From assembly GCA_038150305.1 (NCBI GenBank), contig JAYOTG010000009.1:1-64000 (forward strand): 64,000 nucleotides of DNA. Direction: 5' to 3'. Each line of letters begins with the position of its first letter. The first letter of the stretch is position 1. The translations under genes were made by a program, and so were the position numbers. A model generated the notes under the pieces. It was given only the letters and a program-made list of their open reading frames with translations. It had not been told where the DNA came from and did no database searches. Of the stretch, positions 16,926 through 24,954 are shown one piece after another. The stretch comes from MGIIa-L3 sp038150305 (GTDB taxonomy: Archaea > Thermoplasmatota > Poseidoniia > Poseidoniales > Poseidoniaceae).

Positions 16926-17983
16926 TGCGTGGACCGGAAGACGTCGTCAATCAAGCCCGCGATGGCGCGACCTTGGAGCAGGTCACCTCCTGGATGGAGG
17001 ACGCCGGCGTCACCGATTGGCTCCACCTCTGCGAAGCGGCGGTGTTCATGGGCGCGCTCGACCGTGTGGACGAGTGGTCCAGCGAGCTGACGCCCGCACA
17101 GCTTGCGGTGCTGGAGATGGTCCGGATTCGAGCCGCACGTGGCACGCTGGATGAAACCATCATCGAAGCCGCACTCGCGGTGTGCTCCACGCAAGACACC
17201 CGCGACTTGGCGCTCGAAGGGCGCGTGCGGATGGAGCGTGGTCTCTTTCGCTTTGAGCAGGGCGACCACGAAGGAGCCCGTGACGATTTGACCTGGGCGG
17301 AAACTCGCCTGAAATCTGTGGCAAAAGCCTCCCGGGATCACGACCTGACCATCCTCAACAAAGCCGCCTTCCATCTTGCCCTGGGGGAGCAGGTGATGGC
17401 CCTGCAGGTCTACGGTGAGATGTCGAGAACGGCGGGACACGCCAACGAATCCATCGCCATCTCCCGCTTGTCGGCGGGGCGGATCTACGGTGACCTTGGG
17501 CAGATGTTCGAAGCCCTCCGCTTGCTGTGGATTTCGCACACGCACGCCATCCTCGCCGGTCAGCGCATGCTGGCCATCGAGGCCGGGACCACCTTTGTCG
17601 ACATGGCCGAGGCGCACCTTTCAGAGGACGCAACGCCGATGGCTGCACAGGTTGAGGCCGCGGGTCCGAGGAACATCGGTGAGGAGATCCCCGATCCAGC
17701 CGTGCTTCGCTCGGAGGCCGAGCAAGTCCTCGCCTGGTGTGCCTCCGCCTGCGGCGAGCGCATCGACGGTGTCGAACGCCCGGACCTGCGGGCCGTCGCG
17801 CTCCTGGCCGCGCGTTACGAACGTCTCGACATCGTCGAGCACCTGCTTGGTGCCGTTGACGGCGTCGAGGACCCCATGCTCTGTGCGGTCATGCAACACG
17901 TCGATGCCGAGCACGCAGAGGCGTGGTCACAACGGATGGCCCAACTCACGATGCACGCGCTTGACCCATTGACCGAGGTCTGA
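16925..17983 (+). CDS. TPR-like helical repeat protein
   Basis: A 352-residue, almost entirely alpha-helical protein with degenerate TPR-type pairs, for example around residues 35-75, 100-140 and 155-200 (FEQGDHEGARDDL, KAAFHLALGEQVMALQVYGEM). No catalytic motif or membrane segment is seen. It ends the exosome operon, overlapping the DHH stop by one base, so a role as an adaptor in RNA or protein assembly is possible but unproven. Its last 57 bases overlap the convergent Nudix gene. Confidence 0.7.
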   Translation: MRGPEDVVNQARDGATLEQVTSWMEDAGVTDWLHLCEAAVFMGALDRVDEWSSELTPAQLAVLEMVRIRAARGTLDETIIEAALAVCSTQDTRDLALEGRVRMERGLFRFEQGDHEGARDDLTWAETRLKSVAKASRDHDLTILNKAAFHLALGEQVMALQVYGEMSRTAGHANESIAISRLSAGRIYGDLGQMFEALRLLWISHTHAILAGQRMLAIEAGTTFVDMAEAHLSEDATPMAAQVEAAGPRNIGEEIPDPAVLRSEAEQVLAWCASACGERIDGVERPDLRAVALLAARYERLDIVEHLLGAVDGVEDPMLCAVMQHVDAEHAEAWSQRMAQLTMHALDPLTEV

Positions 17984-18319
17984 GAACTCCCCGGGGTTCC
18001 ATTCGTCCATGGGGGGGACGGAATCCCACCATCGCGTTTCTGCGACGTGGGCGTCATCGACCGCTTCCTCGCTCTGGTCAAGGCGCATCAGGGCGACCCA
18101 TCCTTCGTCGTAGTAGGTCGTGTTCCACGCAAGCACCGTTCCGCGACGGCCGGTCTCCTCGAGCAGTTCGCGGTGCATCGCCTCTTCCGGGCTCTCACCC
18201 GCTTCGACCCGACCACCGGGAAACTCCCATCCTCGCTCAGGATGTCGGACGAGCAAGAGTCGGCCTCCCTCGCCAAGGGGCAACAAGGGGTCGCCCTCCT
18301 CGACGGCCCACGCCAGCAC
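17927..18319 (-). CDS. Nudix hydrolase
   Basis: A 130-residue Nudix protein. The complete Nudix box is present from about residue 35 (GGRVEAGESPEEAMHREL, continuing LEETG), with the three metal-binding Glu of the REL-LEE segment. The N-terminus (LLLVRHPERGWEFPGG) resembles MutT-like diphosphohydrolases that clean up oxidised or excess nucleotides; substrate unproven. GTG 18319 is the only plausible start, since an in-frame stop lies a short way upstream with no other initiator between. It follows the TPR gene by 8 bases. Confidence 0.88.
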   Translation of the reverse strand: MLAWAVEEGDPLLPLGEGGRLLLVRHPERGWEFPGGRVEAGESPEEAMHRELLEETGRRGTVLAWNTTYYDEGWVALMRLDQSEEAVDDAHVAETRWWDSVPPMDEWNPGEFSDLGQWVKRVHRELGHPL

Positions 18320-18327
18320 GAACCGTG

Positions 18328-19341
18328 TCAGAGTCCATCCCCCATACCGGTCCGGGCACGCTCAAGGAGGTCAGAGGCCCACGGCTCTCCGCTGGCCAGA
18401 GCTCGTCGTGCGAGGAAGAAGGCCTCGGCGTGTTCGCCCCTGTTCAAGAGGGACTCGATCTTGACCATTTGCGGGTCGCGCTCATCGATCTCCTCCTCGG
18501 TTTCCACGACAACAGGAGCCTCCACCGGCGGCGCAATTCGGGTGCGCAGGTCCACCATCGCCGAGAGGAAGCGCTGCCGCGTGTCCACGTCGGGCGGTGA
18601 CCACGGTTGCTGCGATGCGCCGTCAAGGCCCGCGTTCAGGCGTGCTTGGAACCGGTCCCGCACGTCCATGTGCGGGCGCAAGGTTTGGACGTGGTCGTAG
18701 CACAGCCAAGCCTCGTCGTACCGCTCACGGCGCTCATGCAGGCGACCAAGATCCAGCCACAACTCGTGGTTTTGCGGACGGTGCGCCAAAAGATGGGTCG
18801 AGAGGTCAACGAAGAGGTCCTCGTCTTTCGCGCGAAGACGGATGAGGCGTCGGGCGAAAATCACGGAAGCGCGGGCGTCCGTGAAGTCGAGCGTACGGCA
18901 GCGTGTCGCGAAGTCCGACAGGGCTGCATCGGCGTCCTCGCTTTCGTTCAAGCGAGACCACCATGCGTCGGCATCGAGCGGGTCCTGCAAGATGGCGGCT
19001 TCCAGCAATTCTGCCGCGATCGGCAGCAGGGCCACGCCACGAAGTTGAGCGGCACGTTCGGGGTCACGGCCCAACACCGTGAACAGGTCCTCGAGCACGG
19101 CGTGGACGCCGGCTTCGTCGTTCACGCGTTGCTTGAGGTCGACCAGCAGCCGCCATGCGTCGGCCTGCGTGAAATCATAGAGCAGGGCCTGTCGAGCATG
19201 TTGCTCTGCCCAGTCCACGTTTCCTGAGGCGCGTTCCGGGTCTCGGTCTGCCAACTTCAGAAATTTCCGAGCTTGCGCAAGGTGGCGGTCGCCAAGGTGG
19301 CGGCGCGGATGTTGCAGGCGGTCCTCAAGATCGTCCGCCAT
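18328..19341 (-). CDS. TPR-repeat protein
   Basis: A 337-residue helical protein with TPR units, clearest at about residues 45-75 (AEQHARQALLYDFTQADAW), 190-225 (LWLDLGRLHERRERYDEAW) and the C-terminal region (GEHAEAFFLARRAL). There is no signal peptide or membrane helix, so it is probably a cytoplasmic scaffold. It lies 9 bases downstream of the UbiD-like gene and 8 bases before the Nudix gene, forming a three-gene operon. No specific partner can be read from the sequence. Confidence 0.75.
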   Translation of the reverse strand: MADDLEDRLQHPRRHLGDRHLAQARKFLKLADRDPERASGNVDWAEQHARQALLYDFTQADAWRLLVDLKQRVNDEAGVHAVLEDLFTVLGRDPERAAQLRGVALLPIAAELLEAAILQDPLDADAWWSRLNESEDADAALSDFATRCRTLDFTDARASVIFARRLIRLRAKDEDLFVDLSTHLLAHRPQNHELWLDLGRLHERRERYDEAWLCYDHVQTLRPHMDVRDRFQARLNAGLDGASQQPWSPPDVDTRQRFLSAMVDLRTRIAPPVEAPVVVETEEEIDERDPQMVKIESLLNRGEHAEAFFLARRALASGEPWASDLLERARTGMGDGL

Positions 19342-19350
19342 GACGGCACC

Positions 19351-20628
19351 TCAGGGTCGTTGCACCGTCGAAAAGGCGTCACGGTCCGCACCCCAAGGGA
19401 TGGTGGCGTCGAATCCGACCTTGGACGTCCGACCGTCGCTGTACCGCGACGGGTCGAGGGAGGAGCCGCGCTGATCCTTCAGGATGATGGTGTCGCGGTC
19501 CGGCTGCCATCGCGTCATCATCGCCCACTCGACGGAGGTCGGGTCGGTGATGTCGATGTCCTCGTCCACCACGGTCACGGATTTCATCGAGGGATGGCCT
19601 CGGAAGGCCGCCTCAATCGTCTTGGCCGGGTCGTCCTCGTGTTCGCGTCGAATCTTCACCACGCTGGCCAGCCAGCCGCATCCTCCATCCGACATGTGGA
19701 CGTCAAGGCAGGTGACCACTTGGCTCACGGCGGCCTTGATCGTGGGCGCGCGGGGCAGGCCCATCAGCGTCTTGTGTTCGGCCTCACCGGGGATGAGGGC
19801 GTGGAAAATGGGGTTGTGCCGATGGCTGACGCCCTCGACGTGGATGACCGGTTCTTGACGCACGTCGTCCACGGTTCCGGTGATGTCCACGTAGGGGCCC
19901 TCGTCGTCGTCGTCTTGGGTGATGCGTCCCCACATCACGTACTCCGCATCGGCAGGGACGACCACGCCGTTCGGCGCGGTCGTGGTGCGAAGCGGGGTTC
20001 CATAGAGGCGCTCGTGAAGCGCCGCAGCGACGGTCATTTCGTCGAGGAATTCTGCGAAGGTCGAGGCCGCGGCGAGCAGCACCACCGGGTCGGGGGCGTT
20101 GACGATGGCGATGTTCACGTCTCGCCCTTCGGCCCGGGCCTCGTCAACGATCGTGCGCAGGTGGCGAGGGACAAGGCGCACCACGAGGTGTTCGTCGTCC
20201 CTCAGCAACTGGCGGTGGAAGCTGATGTTGCGCCGCTTTCCGTCGTCGGCGACGATCACGGAGGCCGACATGTAGCGTCCAGCGTCCTCGGGCCAGTGGT
20301 GCGGGATGGGCAGGGTGCTGAGTTCCGGCGCTTCGCGGCGAACCTGGAACACTTCGGCTTCGTCCTCGGGGACCATGACGGGATCCTGTGGGTTGGCCAT
20401 GGCCCAGCCGAGGGTGTCGATGTACGCGCCCGGCTCGATGCCAATGGCTTCGCACAGACGGTCACGGGTCAGCATGTTGACCGCAGCCCGGTGGCCCGGA
20501 GCCTCTTCGAGGGACTCGAACACCGCCATGGCGCCAGCGTTGGCGTAGGACCAGCGCCAAAGGCCGTGGACGAGGCTGACGGGTTCGGTTACCGTGGTGG
20601 CCGCACCGAGGTGGTCCCTGAACGCCAT
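19351..20628 (-). CDS. UbiD-family decarboxylase, candidate anhydromevalonate phosphate decarboxylase
   Basis: A 425-residue UbiD-family enzyme, which needs prenylated FMN to decarboxylate unsaturated acids. Recognisable parts are ISFHRQLLRDDEHLVVRLVP, the central beta-rich region with AEYVMWGRI, and EPVIHVEGVSHRHNPIFHAL followed by GEAEHKTLMGLPRAP. In archaea with isopentenyl phosphate kinase, a UbiD homologue of this kind decarboxylates trans-anhydromevalonate 5-phosphate to isopentenyl phosphate. The kinase gene is 6 kb away, so this role is likely, though a general UbiD role cannot be excluded. A GTTGAAG element lies 29 bases upstream of the ATG. Confidence 0.82.
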   Translation of the reverse strand: MAFRDHLGAATTVTEPVSLVHGLWRWSYANAGAMAVFESLEEAPGHRAAVNMLTRDRLCEAIGIEPGAYIDTLGWAMANPQDPVMVPEDEAEVFQVRREAPELSTLPIPHHWPEDAGRYMSASVIVADDGKRRNISFHRQLLRDDEHLVVRLVPRHLRTIVDEARAEGRDVNIAIVNAPDPVVLLAAASTFAEFLDEMTVAAALHERLYGTPLRTTTAPNGVVVPADAEYVMWGRITQDDDDEGPYVDITGTVDDVRQEPVIHVEGVSHRHNPIFHALIPGEAEHKTLMGLPRAPTIKAAVSQVVTCLDVHMSDGGCGWLASVVKIRREHEDDPAKTIEAAFRGHPSMKSVTVVDEDIDITDPTSVEWAMMTRWQPDRDTIILKDQRGSSLDPSRYSDGRTSKVGFDATIPWGADRDAFSTVQRP

Positions 20629-20650
20629 GTGACCCCCTTAAGGCGGCAAG

Positions 20651-20658
20651 GCTTCAAC
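20651..20658 (-). promoter_or_regulatory. TATA-like element for the UbiD-like gene
   Basis: GTTGAAGC on the minus strand, first T 29 bases upstream of the ATG at 20628. It belongs to the same element class as those before GlyRS and SRP54. Confidence 0.45.
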
Positions 20659-20696
20659 GTCACGGATGAATGAGGGCTCAACACGCCCATCGTGGC

Positions 20697-20706
20697 TTTC
20701 ATATAG
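20697..20706 (+). promoter_or_regulatory. TATA box of the uS12-uS7 operon
   Basis: TTTCATATAG in GC-rich DNA lies 40-49 bases upstream of the GTG start of rps12. It is better formed than most promoters here, as expected for a highly expressed ribosomal operon. Confidence 0.55.
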
Positions 20707-20745
20707 GGGGCGACGGTGGGCGACGTGCTTCGATGAGGTGATGAT

Positions 20746-21174
20746 GTGGGTCGGGGACTCTTTGCAGGCTCAAAGATGGCCAAGGATCGCCAGAAGTTTC
20801 GGTGGTCTGACCGCCGCTACAAGAAGCGCATGCTGAAGACGCGCGAGCGTCACGACCCGCTCGGTGGGTCGACCCAGGCCAAGGGCATCGTGGTCGAGAA
20901 GGTCGGCATCGAAGCCAAGCAGCCCAACAGTGGCATCCGCAAGGCCGTGAAGATCTCCCTCATCAAGAACGGCAACAAGCTCACCGCCTTCGCTCCCGGC
21001 GACGGCGCCATCAACTTCATCGACGAGCACGATGAGGTCATGGTCGAAGGTATCGGTGGACGCATGGGTCGTTCGTACGGTGACATTCCCGGTGTCCGCT
21101 ACAAGGTCATCCAAGTCAACGGCGTCTCGCTTGACGAGATGGTCCGGGGTCGAAAGGAGAAGCCAGTTCGCTGA
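20746..21174 (+). CDS. rps12: Ribosomal protein uS12
   Basis: A 142-residue small-subunit decoding-centre protein. It has the archaeal/eukaryotic form: GLFAGSKMAKDRQKFRWSDR at the N-terminus, the conserved KQPNSGIRKAVK loop that contacts mRNA and tRNA, and FAPGDGAINFIDEHDEV. The start is GTG 20746; the ATG 30 bases later would remove the conserved GLFAG segment. uS7 follows 9 bases downstream. Confidence 0.97.
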   Translation: MGRGLFAGSKMAKDRQKFRWSDRRYKKRMLKTRERHDPLGGSTQAKGIVVEKVGIEAKQPNSGIRKAVKISLIKNGNKLTAFAPGDGAINFIDEHDEVMVEGIGGRMGRSYGDIPGVRYKVIQVNGVSLDEMVRGRKEKPVR

Positions 21175-21183
21175 GGTGATTCC

Positions 21184-21792
21184 ATGAGCGAAGAAGTCGT
21201 TGAGGAAGAAGTCCGCCCCATCGCCGGCATCGGCACGAAAGTGTTCGGCAAGTGGGATGCAAGCGAAGTGACGTGCCGAGACCCCGGTCTCGCGCCCTAC
21301 GTCAACCTCACCACCGTGGGCGTTCCCCACACCGGTGGTCGCCACGCCAACGCGTGGTTCGGCAAGTCCAAACTCAGCGTGGTCGAGCGCTACGTGAATA
21401 AGCTCATGCGCACCGGAAAGTACACCGGGAAGAAGCAAGGCGCCATGAAGGCCTTTGAGGAAGCCCTCGACACCATGGCCGAGCGCTCGGGCGACAACCC
21501 GCTCCAACTCTTCGTTGACGCCATCTGCTACGCGGCGCCAATGGAGGAAATCACCCGGATCAAGTTCGGTGCCGTCTCCCAGCCCAAGGCCGTGGACGCA
21601 TCGCCCTCCCGTCGCCTCGACATCGCTTTGCGCAACCTCGCTGCAGGCGCCGCCTCTGGCACCCGCAAGTCCAAGCGCACCCTCAAGCAGTGCATCGTCA
21701 ACGAATTGACGAAGGCGAGCACGGGTGACGTGACGGCCTTCGCCGTCGCCAAGAAGGAAGAAGTCGAGCGCATCGCTGCCTCGGCTCGGTGA
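21184..21792 (+). CDS. rps7: Ribosomal protein uS7
   Basis: A 202-residue archaeal uS7, a primary 16S rRNA binder in the head of the small subunit near the E site. The core shows KLSVVERYVNKLMRTGKYTGKK, DNPLQLFVDAI and the C-terminal RKSKRTLKQCIVNELTKAS typical of the archaeal form. A short acidic N-terminal extension (EEVVEEEV) precedes the fold. It is co-transcribed with uS12; EF-2 follows after a small membrane protein gene, close to the classical str order. Confidence 0.96.
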   Translation: MSEEVVEEEVRPIAGIGTKVFGKWDASEVTCRDPGLAPYVNLTTVGVPHTGGRHANAWFGKSKLSVVERYVNKLMRTGKYTGKKQGAMKAFEEALDTMAERSGDNPLQLFVDAICYAAPMEEITRIKFGAVSQPKAVDASPSRRLDIALRNLAAGAASGTRKSKRTLKQCIVNELTKASTGDVTAFAVAKKEEVERIAASAR

Positions 21793-21796
21793 GCCT

Positions 21797-22138
21797 TTGG
21801 ATGCATTGCAGCGCTCCTTTGTGGGCGTGCTGTTCATTCAAGCGGTGGACGTGTCCATTCACCTCGCTTCTGGCCAGGTCGAATCCCTTCGCATCTCGGC
21901 CAGCGTCATGCTGTTGATCGGCTCCTGGATGATCCTCGCTTCACCCGGAGGTGCCAAGGGCGTCGGCATCGCCAATGGCTTTGCTTTTCTGGTGTTGAAC
22001 GGTGTGTTCCTGTCCGTTTCTGGCGTGTCGAATCCGGAGACGGGGACCCTCCGCACCCCACTTTTCGTGCTCGTCACCTTCTCGATCATGGCGTTCGCGT
22101 ATCACGTCAGGTTGGCTCACACCTCCGACCGGGATTGA
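21797..22138 (+). CDS. Small membrane protein
   Basis: A 113-residue protein with a TTG start 4 bases after the uS7 stop. Three to four hydrophobic segments are visible (about residues 8-22, 33-50, 58-76, 88-105) with short loops. No motif or family is recognised. The spacing makes it part of the ribosomal operon, but its 3' end precedes the separate EF-2 promoter. The start codon is uncertain. Confidence 0.55.
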   Translation: MDALQRSFVGVLFIQAVDVSIHLASGQVESLRISASVMLLIGSWMILASPGGAKGVGIANGFAFLVLNGVFLSVSGVSNPETGTLRTPLFVLVTFSIMAFAYHVRLAHTSDRD

Positions 22139-22201
22139 GGCCCTTTTGAGACGCCATCTTTCGCTTCCAGCGATGCCTTTCCGGCAGGTCCGCAGCGCGG
22201 C

Positions 22202-22210
22202 ACTTAAGAA
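22202..22210 (+). promoter_or_regulatory. TATA-like element for EF-2
   Basis: ACTTAAGAA lies about 40-48 bases upstream of the EF-2 ATG at 22250 and is the most AT-rich site in this gap. Confidence 0.5.
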
Positions 22211-22249
22211 CCCGGTTCAGGTGGCCCGAATCACCGCAAGGTGGTCGCT

Positions 22250-24457
22250 ATGGGACGTAAAGAAGACAACATCAAGAAGGCCACAGAGGTCATGCACGAT
22301 CTCCCTCAGATCCGCAACCTCTGCATCGCCGCTCACATCGACCACGGAAAGACCACGCTCTCGGACAACCTCATCGCCGGTGCCGGCATGATGTCCTCCG
22401 ACCTTGCCGGTGCGGCTCGCGTGCTCGATTTTGACGAGCAGGAGTCCGCTCGTGGCATCACCATCAACGCCGCAAGCGCATCGATGGTGCACACCTACGA
22501 GAGCACGGATTTCCTGATCAACCTCATCGACACCCCCGGCCACGTCGACTTCGGTGGCGACGTGACCCGTGCCATGCGTGCGGTTGACGGCTGTTTCATC
22601 CTCGCCTGTGCGGTCGAGGGCCCCATGCCTCAGACCGAGACCGTGGTGCGCCAGGCCCTCAAGGAGAAGGTCAAGCCGGTGCTGTTCATCAACAAGGTCG
22701 ACCGCCTGATCAACGAACTTCAGGTGACCCCTGAGGACATGATGGCGCGCTTCCAAGAGACCATCAAGAAGGTCAACAAGCTCATCCGCCAGTTCGCTCC
22801 CGAGGAGTTCAGGAAGTCCTGGCAGGTGGACGTCGGGGCAGGTACCGTGGCCTTTGGCTCCGCATACCACAACTGGGGCATCACCGTCCCCTACATGCAG
22901 AAGTCCGGCATCTCGTTCAAGGAGATCTTCGAATATTGCAACAACGAGGACCAAAAGACCCTGGCTCAGAAGGCTCCCGTCCACGAGGTTCTGCTCGACA
23001 TGGCCGTCGCTGAATTGCCCAGCCCCGTTCAGGCTCAGCCCTACCGTATCCCCAACATCTGGAACGGTGACGCGGATTCCGCCATCGGCAAGGCCATGGT
23101 CGCGTGCGATCCTGAAGCCGAACTCGCCATGATGATCACCAAGATTTGGATGGACCCTCACGCGGGTGAGGTGGCCGTGGGCCGCATCTACTCCGGTGCC
23201 ATCAACCAAGGTGAATCCGTGTACGCCATCGGCGCCGCCAAGCCAGAGCGTGTCCAGCAGGTCGCCATGATGGTCGGTGCAGACCGCATCACGGTCCCCA
23301 AGGTCGTGGCCGGCAACATCGCCGCCATCACGGGCATCAAGTCCGCCGCGGCCGGTGTGACCCTGTCCCGTGACAAGGATTTCACGCCCTTCGAAGCCAT
23401 CCGTCACTACTCCGACCCTGTGGTCACCGTGGCCGTTGAGCCGAAGTCCATGAAGGACCTCCCCAAGTTCATCGACGCGCTGCGCTCCTTGGCCAAGGCC
23501 GACGCCTCGCTCCAGGTGACCACCAACCAGGAGACCGGTGAAGCGCTGCTCGCCGGCATGGGTGAACTTCACCTTGAGATTACGGTGTACCGCATTGAGG
23601 AAGAACAGAACATCAAGGTCCAGGTCAGCCCACCTATCGTGGTCTACCGAGAAGGCCTCGAGTCCAACAACAAGGGTCAGGCCTTCGAAGGCAAGTCCCC
23701 CAACCGCCACAACCGCTTCTTCATCGAGGTTGAGCCGCTTTCCCCGGAGGTCGTTGACGCGCTCCGCGACGGTCATTTCGGTGACGGCACCGTGCGTGAC
23801 AAGGACTCCAAGGCCACGGGCGACAAATTCGCTGAGTTTGGCATGAACAAGGACCTGATGCGCAAGATCTACGCCATCAACGGCACCAACGTGTTGGTCA
23901 ACGACACCAAGGGTATCCAGGGCCTCCACGAGACCCGTGAACTCATCATCGAGGCCTTCAACGAAGTGTGCAAGAAGGGACCCGTTGCGGAAGAGCCCGT
24001 GACCGGCATGATGGTTCGTGTCGTGGACGCCAAGCTCCACGAGGACGCCATCCACCGCGGTCCTGCGCAGACCATCCCCGCCGTCCGAAACGGCATCAAG
24101 GGTGCCATGCTCCGCGGCCGTACCGTCATCATGGAGCCCATGCAGAAGGCCTTCGTTTCGGTCCCCAACGACTGGCTCGGTCAGGTTACCCGTGAGGTCA
24201 CCAACCGCCGTGGAATCATCGAAGACATGCCAAGCGAGGGTGAAGTGACCACCGTGGTCGGTGTCCTTCCCATCGCCGAAACCTTCGGTTTCTCCAACGA
24301 CATCCGCGCCGCTTCCCAAGGTCGCGCGGTCTGGAACACCGAGAACCTCGGATTCGAGAAGCTCCCCGAGCACCTCTTCGACAAGGTCGTCGGCGACATC
24401 CGCACGCGCAAGGGCCTCAAGCCCGAGCCCTACGGTGAAGCCTACTACGCCGAGTGA
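22250..24457 (+). CDS. fusA: Translation elongation factor EF-2
   Basis: A 735-residue GTPase that drives ribosomal translocation. GTP-binding motifs are AHIDHGKTTL (G1), DTPGHVDF (G3) and NKVD (G4). The domain IV loop has DAIHRGPAQTIPAVRN, where the His is the archaeal/eukaryotic diphthamide site. The C-terminus PEPYGEAYYAE is typical. The ATG at 22250 (MGRKEDNIKKATEVM) matches other archaeal EF-2; an in-frame GTG 9 bases upstream is less likely. Diphthine-ammonia ligase, which finishes diphthamide, is encoded at 34.4 kb. Confidence 0.97.
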   Translation: MGRKEDNIKKATEVMHDLPQIRNLCIAAHIDHGKTTLSDNLIAGAGMMSSDLAGAARVLDFDEQESARGITINAASASMVHTYESTDFLINLIDTPGHVDFGGDVTRAMRAVDGCFILACAVEGPMPQTETVVRQALKEKVKPVLFINKVDRLINELQVTPEDMMARFQETIKKVNKLIRQFAPEEFRKSWQVDVGAGTVAFGSAYHNWGITVPYMQKSGISFKEIFEYCNNEDQKTLAQKAPVHEVLLDMAVAELPSPVQAQPYRIPNIWNGDADSAIGKAMVACDPEAELAMMITKIWMDPHAGEVAVGRIYSGAINQGESVYAIGAAKPERVQQVAMMVGADRITVPKVVAGNIAAITGIKSAAAGVTLSRDKDFTPFEAIRHYSDPVVTVAVEPKSMKDLPKFIDALRSLAKADASLQVTTNQETGEALLAGMGELHLEITVYRIEEEQNIKVQVSPPIVVYREGLESNNKGQAFEGKSPNRHNRFFIEVEPLSPEVVDALRDGHFGDGTVRDKDSKATGDKFAEFGMNKDLMRKIYAINGTNVLVNDTKGIQGLHETRELIIEAFNEVCKKGPVAEEPVTGMMVRVVDAKLHEDAIHRGPAQTIPAVRNGIKGAMLRGRTVIMEPMQKAFVSVPNDWLGQVTREVTNRRGIIEDMPSEGEVTTVVGVLPIAETFGFSNDIRAASQGRAVWNTENLGFEKLPEHLFDKVVGDIRTRKGLKPEPYGEAYYAE

Positions 24458-24462
24458 TCGCC

Positions 24463-24954
24463 ATGGTGGCAGAAGCGAGCATCGTCTCGCTTCATGCGGC
24501 CCCCGAGGGCGGCGTGCCAAAGCCCGCAGTGCCGAGCCTCCACGTGACGCAGAACGGGTGCGTGGGCGACCGTCAGCGCGACCTCAAGCATCACGGCGGT
24601 CCCACGCGCGCGCTCTGCATTTGGAGCCGCGAGGTCCTTCATGCGCTTCGTGACGAAGGCCACCCGGTACGACCGGGTGACGTGGGAGAGAACGTGCTTG
24701 TGCAGGGCTTGCCCTTTTCCGAACTCGCTGCAGGGGACGTGCTCGAACTGGGTGCCGTCCACGCTCGCTTGACTGGACCTGCTCCACCGTGCCGCACCAT
24801 CGCCGCAGCCTTCACGTCAGGCACCTTCCGCAGCATTGACGCAAAACGGCACCCCGATCGGACGCGATGGTACGCAGAAATCGTGGTCGAGGGTGAGCTT
24901 CACCCAGGCGACGCCGTGGTGCTCACGAAAGCCGAGCCAGCTGGAGATCCGTGA
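24463..24954 (+). CDS. MOSC-domain protein
   Basis: A protein of about 163 residues with the MOSC fold (beta-strand domain of molybdenum-cofactor sulfurases and YiiM-like proteins). Typical parts are CVGDRQRDLKHHGGPTRALC and RPGDVGENVLVQGL; a single Cys near CRTI may be functional. Stand-alone MOSC proteins act on hydroxylated purines, sulfur carriers or Moco-linked chemistry; the role here is unknown. The start is ATG 24463 or GTG 24454, which overlaps the EF-2 stop. The 3' end overlaps the isomerase/prenyl synthase gene by 32 bases. Confidence 0.8.
   Translation: MVAEASIVSLHAAPEGGVPKPAVPSLHVTQNGCVGDRQRDLKHHGGPTRALCIWSREVLHALRDEGHPVRPGDVGENVLVQGLPFSELAAGDVLELGAVHARLTGPAPPCRTIAAAFTSGTFRSIDAKRHPDRTRWYAEIVVEGELHPGDAVVLTKAEPAGDP

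Noticed and set aside
22217..24520. A 767-codon open frame antisense to EF-2
   Set aside because: Its product is Gly/Asp/His-rich with no motif and mirrors the high GC3 codons of EF-2, which is certain on the other strand.
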